Assembly: GCA_016213105.1 (NCBI GenBank)
Contig: JACRBN010000019.1
Coordinates: forward strand, 124,001-188,000
DNA: 64,000 nt
Direction of reading: 5' to 3'
Source: Chloroflexota bacterium
GTDB lineage: Bacteria; Chloroflexota; Anaerolineae; Anaerolineales; Villigracilaceae
Numbering within the stretch: position 1 is the first letter of the stretch; the number at the start of each line of letters is the position of its first letter. Below, piece after piece: positions 18,979 through 28,272 of this stretch. Position numbers and translations under genes: made by a program. The notes beneath the pieces were generated by a model. The model ran no database searches. It was given only the letters and a program-made list of their open reading frames with translations, and was not told the DNA's origin.

Positions 18979-19100
18979 GGTGGTCGAGTAGCCCCGAGCG
19001 TTCTTTGCGAGGGGCGTATCGAGACCACCAGTTTTTTGAAGACTTTTGTTGACATGGGTGGTCTCGATACGGCGGAAGAACGCCGCCTACTCGACCACCC
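18979..19100. repeat. dispersed GGTGGTCGAGTAG inverted repeat, copy 1
   Basis: Begins GGTGGTCGAGTAG and ends CTACTCGACCACC, with inner inverted GTATCGAGACCACC / GGTGGTCTCGATAC. A second copy with the same ends lies at 25974. No open frame inside. Confidence 0.85.
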
Positions 19101-19148
19101 GAGTAATCTTGTAACTCCCCCGTGACCATCCCCTGCTATGCTTGGGCC

Positions 19149-19343
19149 ATGAAGCCCGACGTCCCGCCTATCATCTCCTCCTTCGTCATCCGCTTTGTGG
19201 TGGAAGACACCTCGGACGAAGGCGGGACTCGCTCCGCCTACCGTGGCGCCATCCGCCACGTGCAAAGCGCGGAGGTTTTGAACTTTAATGACTGGCAGGA
19301 AGCCCAGGAGTTCATCCGCCGCTTTGTGCCGATTGAGAACTAG
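19149..19343 (+). CDS. small protein of unknown function, 64 residues
   Basis: A 64-residue soluble protein starting at the ATG at 19149. It has an alternating beta-like opening (SFVIRFVVED), a basic mid region with YRGAIRHVQSAE, and an amphipathic helix ending in EAQEFIRRFVP. No family recognised. It is separated from the regulator by a repeat and from the KAS III-like gene by a region of small inverted repeats. The amino-acid composition looks like a real protein, but expression is unproven. Confidence 0.55.
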   Translation: MKPDVPPIISSFVIRFVVEDTSDEGGTRSAYRGAIRHVQSAEVLNFNDWQEAQEFIRRFVPIEN

Positions 19344-19349
19344 AATACG

Positions 19350-19490
19350 GAGCGCGGACTTTAGTCCGCCAAGTTGCAGACTGAAGTCTGCACTCCGCAT
19401 CCATAAGATTTGGACTCCAAAGTCTCCTGACTTTGGAGTCTTGTAACCAACATACCGCCAACGCCTGAAGACGTTGGACTCCTCAACTGG
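19350..19490. repeat. cluster of short inverted repeats
   Basis: Several small palindromic modules built on words such as GACTTTAGTC, GACTGAAGTC and ACTCCAAAGTC/GACTTTGGAGT. Similar words occur at 28193-28250 and 59317-59365. No gene seen here. Confidence 0.65.
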
Positions 19491-19498
19491 AAGGTCTC

Positions 19499-20497
19499 AT
19501 GCGCAACGTAAAAATTCTATCCACGGGCAGTTATGTCCCTGAACGTGTCGTCACCAACGCCGAGGTCGACGCCCTGATGGGCGAATCGACCAGCGAGTGG
19601 CTGCTGACCAATGTCGGCATCAAAGAGCGCCGCTGGATGGCGCCCGAGCAGGTCACCTCGGACTTGATCGTCGAGGCCTCGAAGAAGGCCCTCGAACGCG
19701 CGGGCATCACCGCCGCCGACCTCGACCTGATCATTGTCTCGACCGATACGCCCGACTATCTCTCGCCCAGCACATCCATTGTGGTGCAATACAAACTCGG
19801 CGCGGAAAAGGCGGGCTGCTACGACGTCAACTCGGCCTGCGCGGGCTGGGTCACGGCCGTGGATCAGGGCGCCAAGTACCTGATGACCGAGCCGACCATG
19901 AAGTACATCCTCGTCGCGGGCGGATACGGCATGAGCCGCTTCATCGACTTCAAAGACAAGAAGACTGCCAACCTGTTCGCCGATGGGGCGGGGGTGGTCG
20001 TGTTGGGTGTGGGCGAGGAGCCAGGCTTCCTGGGCAGCAACCTGCTGGCGGTCGGATCGTTCCACGACGCGCTGGGCATCTACACAGGCGGCACCTTCCG
20101 CCCCTGCACGCCTGAGAACATGGCCCAGTTCGGCGGCCCCAAGGTGGAGTTCGTCAAGAAATTCCCCAAGACCTTCAACACCGAATACTGGCCCAAGCTG
20201 ATGCAGGGCGCGCTCGACAAGGCAGGCCTGACCTTCGATGACGTCGATCATTACTTCTTCACTCAATTGAATCTGCGCACCATCGAATTTATGATGGACT
20301 TGCTCAAGCAGCCCATCGAAAAGACTCACTGGGTCATGGACAAGTGGGGCTACACAGGCTCCCCGTGCGTGATCATGGCCCTCGATGATGCCATCGCCCA
20401 GGGCAAGGGCCCCAAGCCAGGCGACGTGATCCTCTTCTGCGCCAGCGGCGGCGGCATCACGATGGCGTCGTCGGTGTGGAAGTGGACGGCGAAATAG
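19499..20497 (+). CDS. KAS III-like (FabH family) thiolase-fold protein lacking catalytic His and Asn
   Basis: A 332-residue thiolase-fold protein aligning over its full length with beta-ketoacyl-ACP synthase III. The active-site Cys is present (NSACAGW, Cys114). Where FabH has PHQANLR the protein has FTQLNLR, giving Thr255 in place of His; where FabH has HGNTS it has WGYTG, giving Tyr285 in place of Asn. The remaining glycine-rich C-terminus (ASGGGITMASS) is normal. Without His and Asn, malonyl decarboxylation is unlikely; an acyl-transfer, acyl-binding or HMG-CoA-synthase-like role is possible. First gene of the acyl-CoA and transporter island. Confidence 0.85.
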   Translation: MRNVKILSTGSYVPERVVTNAEVDALMGESTSEWLLTNVGIKERRWMAPEQVTSDLIVEASKKALERAGITAADLDLIIVSTDTPDYLSPSTSIVVQYKLGAEKAGCYDVNSACAGWVTAVDQGAKYLMTEPTMKYILVAGGYGMSRFIDFKDKKTANLFADGAGVVVLGVGEEPGFLGSNLLAVGSFHDALGIYTGGTFRPCTPENMAQFGGPKVEFVKKFPKTFNTEYWPKLMQGALDKAGLTFDDVDHYFFTQLNLRTIEFMMDLLKQPIEKTHWVMDKWGYTGSPCVIMALDDAIAQGKGPKPGDVILFCASGGGITMASSVWKWTAK

Positions 20498-20500
20498 GAA

Positions 20501-20527
20501 CAGTGTGTAGTGGGAAGTGGGTAGAGG
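20501..20527 (+). repeat. left arm of inverted repeat around the four-helix-bundle gene
   Basis: Matches the complement of the right arm at 20907-20933 at 22 of 27 positions. The same family (TAGTGGGAAGTGGG words) appears without a gene inside at 29040, 30625 and 33897. Confidence 0.75.
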
Positions 20528-20528
20528 C

Positions 20529-20894
20529 ATGACCGAGACTGTGCGGAGTTACCGCGAGTTGATCGTTTGGCAGAAAGGGATTGAGTTGGTCAAGATGGTA
20601 TATGGGCTGACTCAATCCTTTCCAAAGTCCGAGATATACGGGCTGTCCAGCCAGATGCAGCGCGCGGCTGTGTCCATTCCCTCCAACATCGCCGAGGGAC
20701 AGGGACGCCAGCATACAGGTGAATTCCGCCAATTCCTCCACATTGCGCTTGGCTCCGCTGCTGAACTCGATACCCAACTCGTTGTCGCTGTGGAACTCGG
20801 CTACTCCACTTCTGAAAATGCAAAACCGCTTTTTGATTTAATTCTCGAAATCCGCAAAATGACCTACTCCCTCATCAACAAACTCCCGCGTTGA
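20529..20894 (+). CDS. four-helix bundle protein (23S rRNA intervening-sequence protein family)
   Basis: A 121-residue all-helical protein with the family pattern: Y-R-E-L-x-VWQKGIELV near the start, PKSEIYGLSSQMQRAAVSIPSNIAEGQGR in the middle (about 36-64), and a C-terminal helix. Members are encoded inside intervening sequences of 23S rRNA or scattered in genomes; relatives assist diversity-generating retroelements. Here no rRNA or reverse transcriptase is nearby. The gene is bracketed by inverted repeats and interrupts an otherwise metabolic gene cluster, which suggests it was inserted as a unit. The ATG at 20529 starts the conserved part. Confidence 0.88.
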   Translation: MTETVRSYRELIVWQKGIELVKMVYGLTQSFPKSEIYGLSSQMQRAAVSIPSNIAEGQGRQHTGEFRQFLHIALGSAAELDTQLVVAVELGYSTSENAKPLFDLILEIRKMTYSLINKLPR

Positions 20895-20906
20895 CGCTCT
20901 TACTCC

Positions 20907-20933
20907 CCACCACCCACTTTCCACTCCCCACTG
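20907..20933 (-). repeat. right arm of inverted repeat around the four-helix-bundle gene
   Basis: Complementary to 20501-20527 (22 of 27). Its outer end runs into the GGAGG ribosome site of the next gene. Confidence 0.75.
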
Positions 20934-20943
20934 GAGGTTTTTC

Positions 20944-22452
20944 ATGTACACCTTCGACCTTCTCGCCAAACAAGCCGACCTGCGGCCAGACAAGATCGCC
21001 CTGGTCGACCCGAACACCAATCGTGAGTTCAGCTATGCCCAGTTCAACGAACGGGCCAGCCGATTTGCCGAGTTCATGCGCTCGGAGTGGAAGATTCAGC
21101 CTGGGGAGCGGGTCTCGATCCTGACGCCCAATGGCACGGATTACTTCGAGGTGCTGTATGCCTGCTCGAAGATCGGCGCCATTCTCGTGCCGCTCAACTG
21201 GCGGCTGGCTGTGCCCGAGCTGCAAGCCATCCTGGCGGACAGCACTCCGCGCGCGTTGATCTACGACACCGCCCACGCCGAGACCGCCAAAACCATCGCG
21301 GGCGACATGTTCACGCTGCCGCTCACCCCAGGCGTATGCGCGGATGGAAATTACGAAGCCGCACTGGCTTCCGCTTCGGGCAAGTCCATTGTCATGCCTG
21401 CCCGCCCGCTGGACGAATGCTGGTATCTGCTCTACACCGCAGGGACGACAGGCCGCGCCAAGGGCGTCATCCAGACCTATGGCATGGTGCTGTACAACCA
21501 CCTCAACATTGGCCCTGCCATCGACCTGACCTCGCGGGACACCACGCTGAACCTGCTGCCTGTCTTCCACACGGGCGGCAACAATATGTACACCAACCCA
21601 ACCTTTATTGCGGGTGGGACGGCCATCGTGCCGCGCGCCTTCGACGTGGTTCAGTCCATGCACCTGCTGTCCACGCGTGTGACGGCCTTCTTCGGCGTGC
21701 CAGCCATGTACCTGTTCATGAGTCAGCATCTCGATTTCGACAAGACTGATTTCTCACACATGCGCTCATGGGCCTGCGGCGGCGCGCCCATGCCGCTCAG
21801 CTTGTTGGAGTTGTACGAGAAGCGCGGCATCATGATCCAGCAGGGCTTCGGCATGACCGAGACTGGCCCGACCGTTTTCCTCGTGGATGAGGCGTACGCG
21901 GTCAGCAAGTCGGGCTCGGTGGGCAAGCCCCAGCCGTGGGTGGATGTGCGCATCGTCGACCGTGAAGGTGCGGATGTGCCCGTCGGCGAGATGGGCGAGC
22001 TGCTCATCAAAGGCCCTGGTGTGACGCCTGGTTACTGGCAGCTGCCCGAGATTACGAAGAATTCCTTCGAGGACGGCTGGCTGCACTCGGGCGACGTCTC
22101 GCGCCGCGACGAGGACGGCTACTACTACATCGTCGACCGCTGGAAGGACATGTTCATCTCAGGCGGCGAGAACGTCTATCCCGCCGAGGTCGAGAATGTG
22201 CTGTTCTCGAATCCCGCTGTGGCCGAGGCGGCCATCATCGGCGTAAAGGATGAAAAGTGGGGCGAGGTCGGGCGAGCCATCGTGGCGCTCAAGCCCAATC
22301 AAACGCTAAGCGAGCAGGAAGTGATCGACTTCTGCAAGGAACGCCTGGCCAAATACAAGGTGCCCAAGTCGGTGGTGTTCATCAATGCTTTGCCGCGCAA
22401 CGCGGCGGGCAAAGTGCTCAAGACCGACCTGCGCAAACAGTACGGCGCATAA
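20944..22452 (+). CDS. AMP-binding acyl-CoA ligase 1
   Basis: A 502-residue adenylate-forming enzyme. Seen: the P-loop YTAGTTGRAKG (about 164-174), in which the usual Pro before Lys is Ala172; the A5-type QGFGMTETGP; the hinge region with W-L-H-SGDV and YYIVDRWKDMFISGGENVYPAEVE; and the C-terminal lysine in NAAGKVLKTDLRKQ. These place it among medium/long-chain acyl-CoA synthetases. It would activate a carboxylic acid with ATP and CoA. A GGAGG site lies about eight bases ahead of the start. The MaoC gene begins at the base after its stop. Confidence 0.88.
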   Translation: MYTFDLLAKQADLRPDKIALVDPNTNREFSYAQFNERASRFAEFMRSEWKIQPGERVSILTPNGTDYFEVLYACSKIGAILVPLNWRLAVPELQAILADSTPRALIYDTAHAETAKTIAGDMFTLPLTPGVCADGNYEAALASASGKSIVMPARPLDECWYLLYTAGTTGRAKGVIQTYGMVLYNHLNIGPAIDLTSRDTTLNLLPVFHTGGNNMYTNPTFIAGGTAIVPRAFDVVQSMHLLSTRVTAFFGVPAMYLFMSQHLDFDKTDFSHMRSWACGGAPMPLSLLELYEKRGIMIQQGFGMTETGPTVFLVDEAYAVSKSGSVGKPQPWVDVRIVDREGADVPVGEMGELLIKGPGVTPGYWQLPEITKNSFEDGWLHSGDVSRRDEDGYYYIVDRWKDMFISGGENVYPAEVENVLFSNPAVAEAAIIGVKDEKWGEVGRAIVALKPNQTLSEQEVIDFCKERLAKYKVPKSVVFINALPRNAAGKVLKTDLRKQYGA

Positions 22453-22863
22453 ATGGAAACCATGAAGCTTCCCACGCTGGGACAGGTCATCACGCACCAG
22501 CGCACCTTCACCCAGCAGGATTTCAACACCTTCGCCCAACTGAGCGGCGACGACAACCCGATCCACGTCGACCCTGTCTTTTCGGCGGCCACGCGCTTCG
22601 GGCGCACGGTCTCACACGGCATGTTGCTGTACGGCGTGATCTGCGGTGTGCTCAGCGCGCACTTCCCGTCGGCGCGGCAGGTGGAGCAGGAACTGCTTTT
22701 CCCGAATCCCACCTACGCGGGCGAGGAGATCACCGTCAGGTTGGAAGTGACCGAGGTGCTGGCCGACCAGGCTCAGGCGCGGATCCAGACCACCATCCAG
22801 CGTACGGACGGAGTCACCACCTGCGAGGGGCGGATGCTCATCCAATGGAAGGCGGCGTCATGA
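22453..22863 (+). CDS. MaoC-like (R)-specific enoyl-CoA hydratase
   Basis: A 136-residue single hot-dog domain with the hydratase-2 motif GDDNPIHVD (Asp33, His38) followed by GRTVSHGML. This is the catalytic pattern of (R)-enoyl-CoA hydratases such as PhaJ. It would add water to a 2-enoyl-CoA. The ATG directly follows the ligase stop, and the stop overlaps the next start by ATGA, so the two MaoC-fold proteins are probably made in equal amounts and may pair. Confidence 0.88.
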   Translation: METMKLPTLGQVITHQRTFTQQDFNTFAQLSGDDNPIHVDPVFSAATRFGRTVSHGMLLYGVICGVLSAHFPSARQVEQELLFPNPTYAGEEITVRLEVTEVLADQAQARIQTTIQRTDGVTTCEGRMLIQWKAAS

Positions 22864-23249
22864 CGAGCTACAAAGGCCTGACCGTTGGGCAGCGCGCCAG
22901 CTCGACGCGCGTTTTCTCTGCTGATGAGGTCGCCGCCTACACCGCCCTGACGGGTGACTCCAGTTTTGACGCGGGCTGCGTGCCTGGCCCCATGCTGGGC
23001 GGCATGATCTCCGACTTGCTTGGAACCAAACTGCCTGGGCGCGGTACAATGTGGTTAAAACAACGCTATAGTTTTCAAAAGCCCGCTCATATCGGCGAAG
23101 CCATTACCGCCTCTGTGGAAATCGTCCGCATTCGCGCGGACAAGGATTTGGTCAACCTGGACATCACCTGCATGGACGCATTGGGGCAGGTGGTGTGCAC
23201 GGGTGAAACTCTTGTGCTGGTGGCAGACCTCGAGTCTGCAAGGAATTGA
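22860..23249 (+). CDS. MaoC-fold protein lacking the catalytic His, probable partner subunit
   Basis: A 129-residue hot-dog protein aligned in length and order with its upstream neighbour: it keeps Asp33 in TGDSSFDAG but the position of the catalytic His is not His and the NP-x-H text is lost. Later text (PGPMLGGMISDLLG, then WLKQRYSFQKPAHIGEAI) matches the fold. Some enoyl-CoA hydratases, such as the steroid side-chain enzyme ChsH1-ChsH2, use one active and one degenerate hot-dog subunit; that model fits the four-base overlap. Alternatively it is a thioesterase-like binder. Its own activity is doubtful. Confidence 0.75.
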   Translation: MTSYKGLTVGQRASSTRVFSADEVAAYTALTGDSSFDAGCVPGPMLGGMISDLLGTKLPGRGTMWLKQRYSFQKPAHIGEAITASVEIVRIRADKDLVNLDITCMDALGQVVCTGETLVLVADLESARN

Positions 23250-23251
23250 AG

Positions 23252-24784
<1,533 letters not shown>

Positions 24785-24787
24785 GCC

Positions 24788-25963
24788 ATGTTAAAACGGC
24801 TGACCAATCTATTCGGCGCGCCCAAAAAGAAGACAGGCCCCCTGCGCGAGGAATTGCGCATCGGCGTGATCGCCAGCCTGTCGGGGCAGACTGCGTTCTA
24901 CGGCCTGACGGGCGTGCGCGGATTCCAGATGGGCATCGAATTTGCCACGGACGCGTCCTGGCAGGTGGGCGGGCGCGACATCCGCCTGATCCTGGAGGAT
25001 GATTACGGCGATCCCGCCGTCGGCCTGGAAAAGGCCCAAAAGCTGGTCAATGAAACCCACGTCCACCTGTTGCAGGGCTGCACCTCCAGCGCGGTCACGG
25101 TCAAGATTGCGCACGAGTACAAGGGTTTGAATTGTGTCTTCATGGTGGCGGTCGCCGCCACGGACGTGCTGACGGGCGAATGGTTCAATCCGCTGGTCTT
25201 CCGCACCGCCTCCTCGACCATGCAGGATGCCATGGCGGGCGCGAAGTACGTGGTGGAACATCTGGGCAAACGCGTCTATCTGTTCTCCGCCGATTACATC
25301 TGGGGACACCAGATCCGCGCGGCCTGGTGGAAGCTGATCACCGAGAACGGCGGCGAGGTGGCGGGCGATTTGATGGCCCGTCCCACCGAAACCGATTTCA
25401 CGCCGTATTTCGACGAGATTCGAGCCGCCAAACCCGACGTGCTCGTCCCATCCTGGGCGGGCGCAGGCACGGCGCAATTGCTGCTGCAACTGAAGGAAAG
25501 CGGCCTGACCCGAACCTGCAAGATCGCAGGCGGCCTGGCCGATCACAGCGTGCTGGCCGAGGCGGGCGGGGCCGCAGAGGGCATGATCTGCACGGTCAAG
25601 TATTTCCACGATTTCCCGAAGAACCTGGTCAACGACTGGCTGACGGCCCGTCACATGGAGCGCTTTGGCGAACCGCCCGATGTGTTCACCGAAAGTGGAT
25701 TCTCCTCGGGCGTGGCCCTGGTCAGGGCCTTGCAGAAGACCCGCGGCGTCACTGATGCAGACCCATTGGTGCAGACCCTCGAAGGTATGAGCTTCGCCGC
25801 CCCGAAAGGCACGTACACGATTCGCGCGGAGGATCACCAGACGCTCCAGCCGATGTACCTGGCGGAACTTGTCTCCGTGCCTGGCGTGAAAGCCTGTGAG
25901 CCACGCCTGATCCGTGAGGTCTCGGCGGAGGAATCCGCTCCGCCTGTGCTGCGTGCGAAGTAA
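24788..25963 (+). CDS. LIV-type ligand-binding protein without a visible export signal
   Basis: A 391-residue type I periplasmic-binding-fold protein of the branched-chain amino-acid-binding family (IGVIASLSGQTAFYG at about 26-40; ETDFTPYFDEIRAAKPDVL mid-protein; GTYTIRAEDHQTLQPMYL near the end). Unlike the lipoprotein at 31589, the N-terminus (LKRLTNLFGAPKKKTG) has no hydrophobic signal core and no lipobox Cys. It may stay in the cytoplasm as a ligand sensor, as AmiC does in Pseudomonas, or the start may be misjudged. The ATG is three bases after the ligase 2 stop, which leaves no room for a longer N-terminus without overlap. Confidence 0.85.
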   Translation: MLKRLTNLFGAPKKKTGPLREELRIGVIASLSGQTAFYGLTGVRGFQMGIEFATDASWQVGGRDIRLILEDDYGDPAVGLEKAQKLVNETHVHLLQGCTSSAVTVKIAHEYKGLNCVFMVAVAATDVLTGEWFNPLVFRTASSTMQDAMAGAKYVVEHLGKRVYLFSADYIWGHQIRAAWWKLITENGGEVAGDLMARPTETDFTPYFDEIRAAKPDVLVPSWAGAGTAQLLLQLKESGLTRTCKIAGGLADHSVLAEAGGAAEGMICTVKYFHDFPKNLVNDWLTARHMERFGEPPDVFTESGFSSGVALVRALQKTRGVTDADPLVQTLEGMSFAAPKGTYTIRAEDHQTLQPMYLAELVSVPGVKACEPRLIREVSAEESAPPVLRAK

Positions 25964-25973
25964 GGTTAAAAAA

Positions 25974-26124
25974 GGTGGTCGAGTAGCCCCGAGTGTTTTT
26001 CGAGGGGCGTATCGAGACCACGTTTGCCTCTAAAACAAAGTATTTTTGTTTATTGGTGGTCTCGATACGGCGGCGGTTGAGTAGCGTTCTAGGGGTATCG
26101 AAACCCGCCGCTTACTCGACCACC
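25974..26124. repeat. dispersed GGTGGTCGAGTAG inverted repeat, copy 2
   Basis: Same outer ends as the copy at 18979 (GGTGGTCGAGTAG and CTCGACCACC), with a longer interior. The spacer 25964-26205 contains this and a small palindrome built on GGAGTCAGGC; no gene. Confidence 0.85.
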
Positions 26125-26205
26125 AGCGTATCGCTGAAATACATTCATCGTTAAATTGGAGTCAGGCGGCGCTGCCTGACTCCATCAACTCACAAGGAGA
26201 GAATT

Positions 26206-27267
26206 ATGCCTACTGTTCCAACCCTGACTGGTATTACCTCGAAAATGGTGGATACCCCGCGCCTGAAGATGCACGTGCTCTTCAGCGGCCCCGAAGATGG
26301 CACGCCCGTCCTGTTCCTGCACGGCAACGCCTCCTCGGCCACCTACTGGGAGGAGATCATGCTCAAACTGCCCGCTGGCTTCCGCGGCATTGCGCCCGAC
26401 CTGCGCGGCTACGGCGACACCGACGACCAGTTGATCGATGCCACTCGCGGTATGGGCGATTGGATCGATGACCTGTTCGGCCTGCTGGATGCGCTCAAGG
26501 TCGAGAAGACCCACGCCGTCGGCCATTCCATGGGCGGGACGCTGGTGTTTGGTCTCGTTTCGGCGGCTTCCGCCCGCATCCTGAGCGGGACGGTCGTCAA
26601 CCCTGGCTCGCCCTACGGCTTCGGCGGCTCGAAGGGCCTGGACGGCAAACCCTGCTACGACGACTGCGCGGGCTCGGGCGGCGGCGTCGTCAATCCCAAT
26701 TTCCCCAAGCTGATGGCGGCGGGCGACCGCTCCAGCGACGACCCGCAGGCCTCGCCGCGCGTCGTGATGAACAGCTTCTACTGGAAGCCGCCTTTCGTCC
26801 CCGCCCGCGAAGAGGACTTGCTCTCCTCGCTGATGACCGAAAAGGTCGGCGACCAGAAATATCCTGGCGATTTCGTTCCCTCGGGCAACTGGCCCAACGT
26901 CGCGCCTGGCAAGTTCGGCCCGATCAATGCGCTTTCGCCCAAATACGTCGGCGACAGCGTGGACAAGTTCATCGCCGCCTCGCCCAAGCCGCCCATGCTG
27001 TGGGTGCGCGGCGACTCGGACATGATCGTCTCGGATAACTCCTTCTTCGACTTGGGCACGCTCGGCAAGCTGGGCTACGTCCCTGGCTGGCCTGGTGAGG
27101 AAGTCTATCCGCCCCAGCCGATGGTCGGCCAGACCCGCAGCGTCCTCGATCAGTACACGGCGCAGGGCGGCTCCTACGAGGAAGTCGTCATCGCCGACAC
27201 GGGCCACACTCCCTACGTGGAAAAGCCCGAAGAGTTCATGGCAGCCCTCGCCAAAGTTTTGAAGTAA
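26206..27267 (+). CDS. alpha/beta hydrolase 1
   Basis: A 353-residue alpha/beta hydrolase with oxyanion text LHGNASS (about 45-51), nucleophile elbow GHSMGG (Ser near 108), acid GDSDMIV (about 268-274) and catalytic His in DTGHTPYVEKPEEF near the end. It is longer than typical 270-residue relatives because of a cap insertion (about 130-240) rich in Gly, Pro and Asp. No signal peptide, so it is probably cytoplasmic. The substrate is unknown; an ester, lactone or diketone is plausible given the CoA ligases nearby. A ribosome site AAGGAGAG lies ahead of the ATG. Confidence 0.85.
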   Translation: MPTVPTLTGITSKMVDTPRLKMHVLFSGPEDGTPVLFLHGNASSATYWEEIMLKLPAGFRGIAPDLRGYGDTDDQLIDATRGMGDWIDDLFGLLDALKVEKTHAVGHSMGGTLVFGLVSAASARILSGTVVNPGSPYGFGGSKGLDGKPCYDDCAGSGGGVVNPNFPKLMAAGDRSSDDPQASPRVVMNSFYWKPPFVPAREEDLLSSLMTEKVGDQKYPGDFVPSGNWPNVAPGKFGPINALSPKYVGDSVDKFIAASPKPPMLWVRGDSDMIVSDNSFFDLGTLGKLGYVPGWPGEEVYPPQPMVGQTRSVLDQYTAQGGSYEEVVIADTGHTPYVEKPEEFMAALAKVLK

Positions 27268-27280
27268 CCCCCGAATTGCT

Positions 27281-27317
27281 CCTCCCCCCATTTTCGCTCT
27301 TTGAAAATGGGGGGAGG
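27281..27317. terminator. perfect 15-bp hairpin after hydrolase 1
   Basis: CCTCCCCCCATTTTC pairs exactly with GAAAATGGGGGGAGG around a 7-base loop. No T run follows, so it may act as an RNA stabiliser or belong to a repeat family rather than terminate. Confidence 0.6.
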
Positions 27318-27388
27318 TCGGGAGGGGGGCGGGGTGTAACTGTCTTGTAACAACAATACGTTATTCTTCCACCAACAGGATGCTCTGT

Positions 27389-28189
27389 ATGTCTCAAATC
27401 CATGCCAACGGCACCACCCTCTACTACGAACTCCACGGCCCTGAAAATGCTCCGCTGTTGGTGCTCAACAACGGCATCATCATGAACGCGGCCACCAGTT
27501 GGGCGTTTCAAACCACGACGTTGGCGAAACACTACCGCATCTTGCAATATGATTGTCGTGGACAGGGGCAGTCAGAGCATCCTGGTGGTTCCTACACAAT
27601 GGAAATGCACGCCGATGATCTGGCGGCCCTGCTGACGGTGCTCGGGTACGAAAAAGCCCATATTGCGGGAATTTCCTACGGCGGCGAGGTGGCCCAGGCC
27701 TTCGCGCTGAAATACCCCGCGCGGACGCTCAGCCTGATCCTGGCCGACACGGTCAGCGAGGTGGGCGCGGAACTGCGCATCATCGTCGACTCGTGGCTGG
27801 ATTCGGCGCGGGCGGCGAACTCGGACGCCTTCTTCAACGCCACCGTCCCGATGAATTTCTCACCCGCGTTCATCACCGCCAACCCCGCCCTGCTGGCCGA
27901 CGCCAAAAAACGCTACACGCTGTTGGATTATCCAGCCGTCGTCCGCTTGTGCGAGTGCTTCCTGGATGTGAACTTTACTGCCCGCCTGGGCGAGATCCAG
28001 TGCCCGACCTGCATCCTCGTTGGCGGCGCGGATTTGTTGAAGGGCCCAGCTTACGCCTCGATTTTGAAAGCGGGCATCCGCCAGGCGGAAATGCACATCC
28101 TGCAGGGAGCGGGTCACGCCTCCTGTTGGGAAAGACCACAGGAGTTCAACACAATAATTCTGGGTTTTCTGGCCAAACAAATATCTTGA
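27389..28189 (+). CDS. alpha/beta hydrolase 2
   Basis: A 266-residue alpha/beta hydrolase. Seen: HG-type oxyanion region near LVLNNGI, nucleophile elbow GISYGG (Ser near 97), acid in GGADLLKG, and His in GAGHASCWERP near 246. It resembles 3-oxoadipate enol-lactonase and meta-cleavage product hydrolases in overall length and order, but assignment to either is not safe. Two in-frame ATGs are close (27380 and 27389); AGGA spaced eight bases from the second favours 27389. Confidence 0.85.
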   Translation: MSQIHANGTTLYYELHGPENAPLLVLNNGIIMNAATSWAFQTTTLAKHYRILQYDCRGQGQSEHPGGSYTMEMHADDLAALLTVLGYEKAHIAGISYGGEVAQAFALKYPARTLSLILADTVSEVGAELRIIVDSWLDSARAANSDAFFNATVPMNFSPAFITANPALLADAKKRYTLLDYPAVVRLCECFLDVNFTARLGEIQCPTCILVGGADLLKGPAYASILKAGIRQAEMHILQGAGHASCWERPQEFNTIILGFLAKQIS

Positions 28190-28272
28190 AACCTGTAGTC
28201 ACGACTTTGGTCGTGGCAGAGCGACTGAAGGCGACTAAAGTCGCTACTACCATCATAAAAAGGAAAATCATC

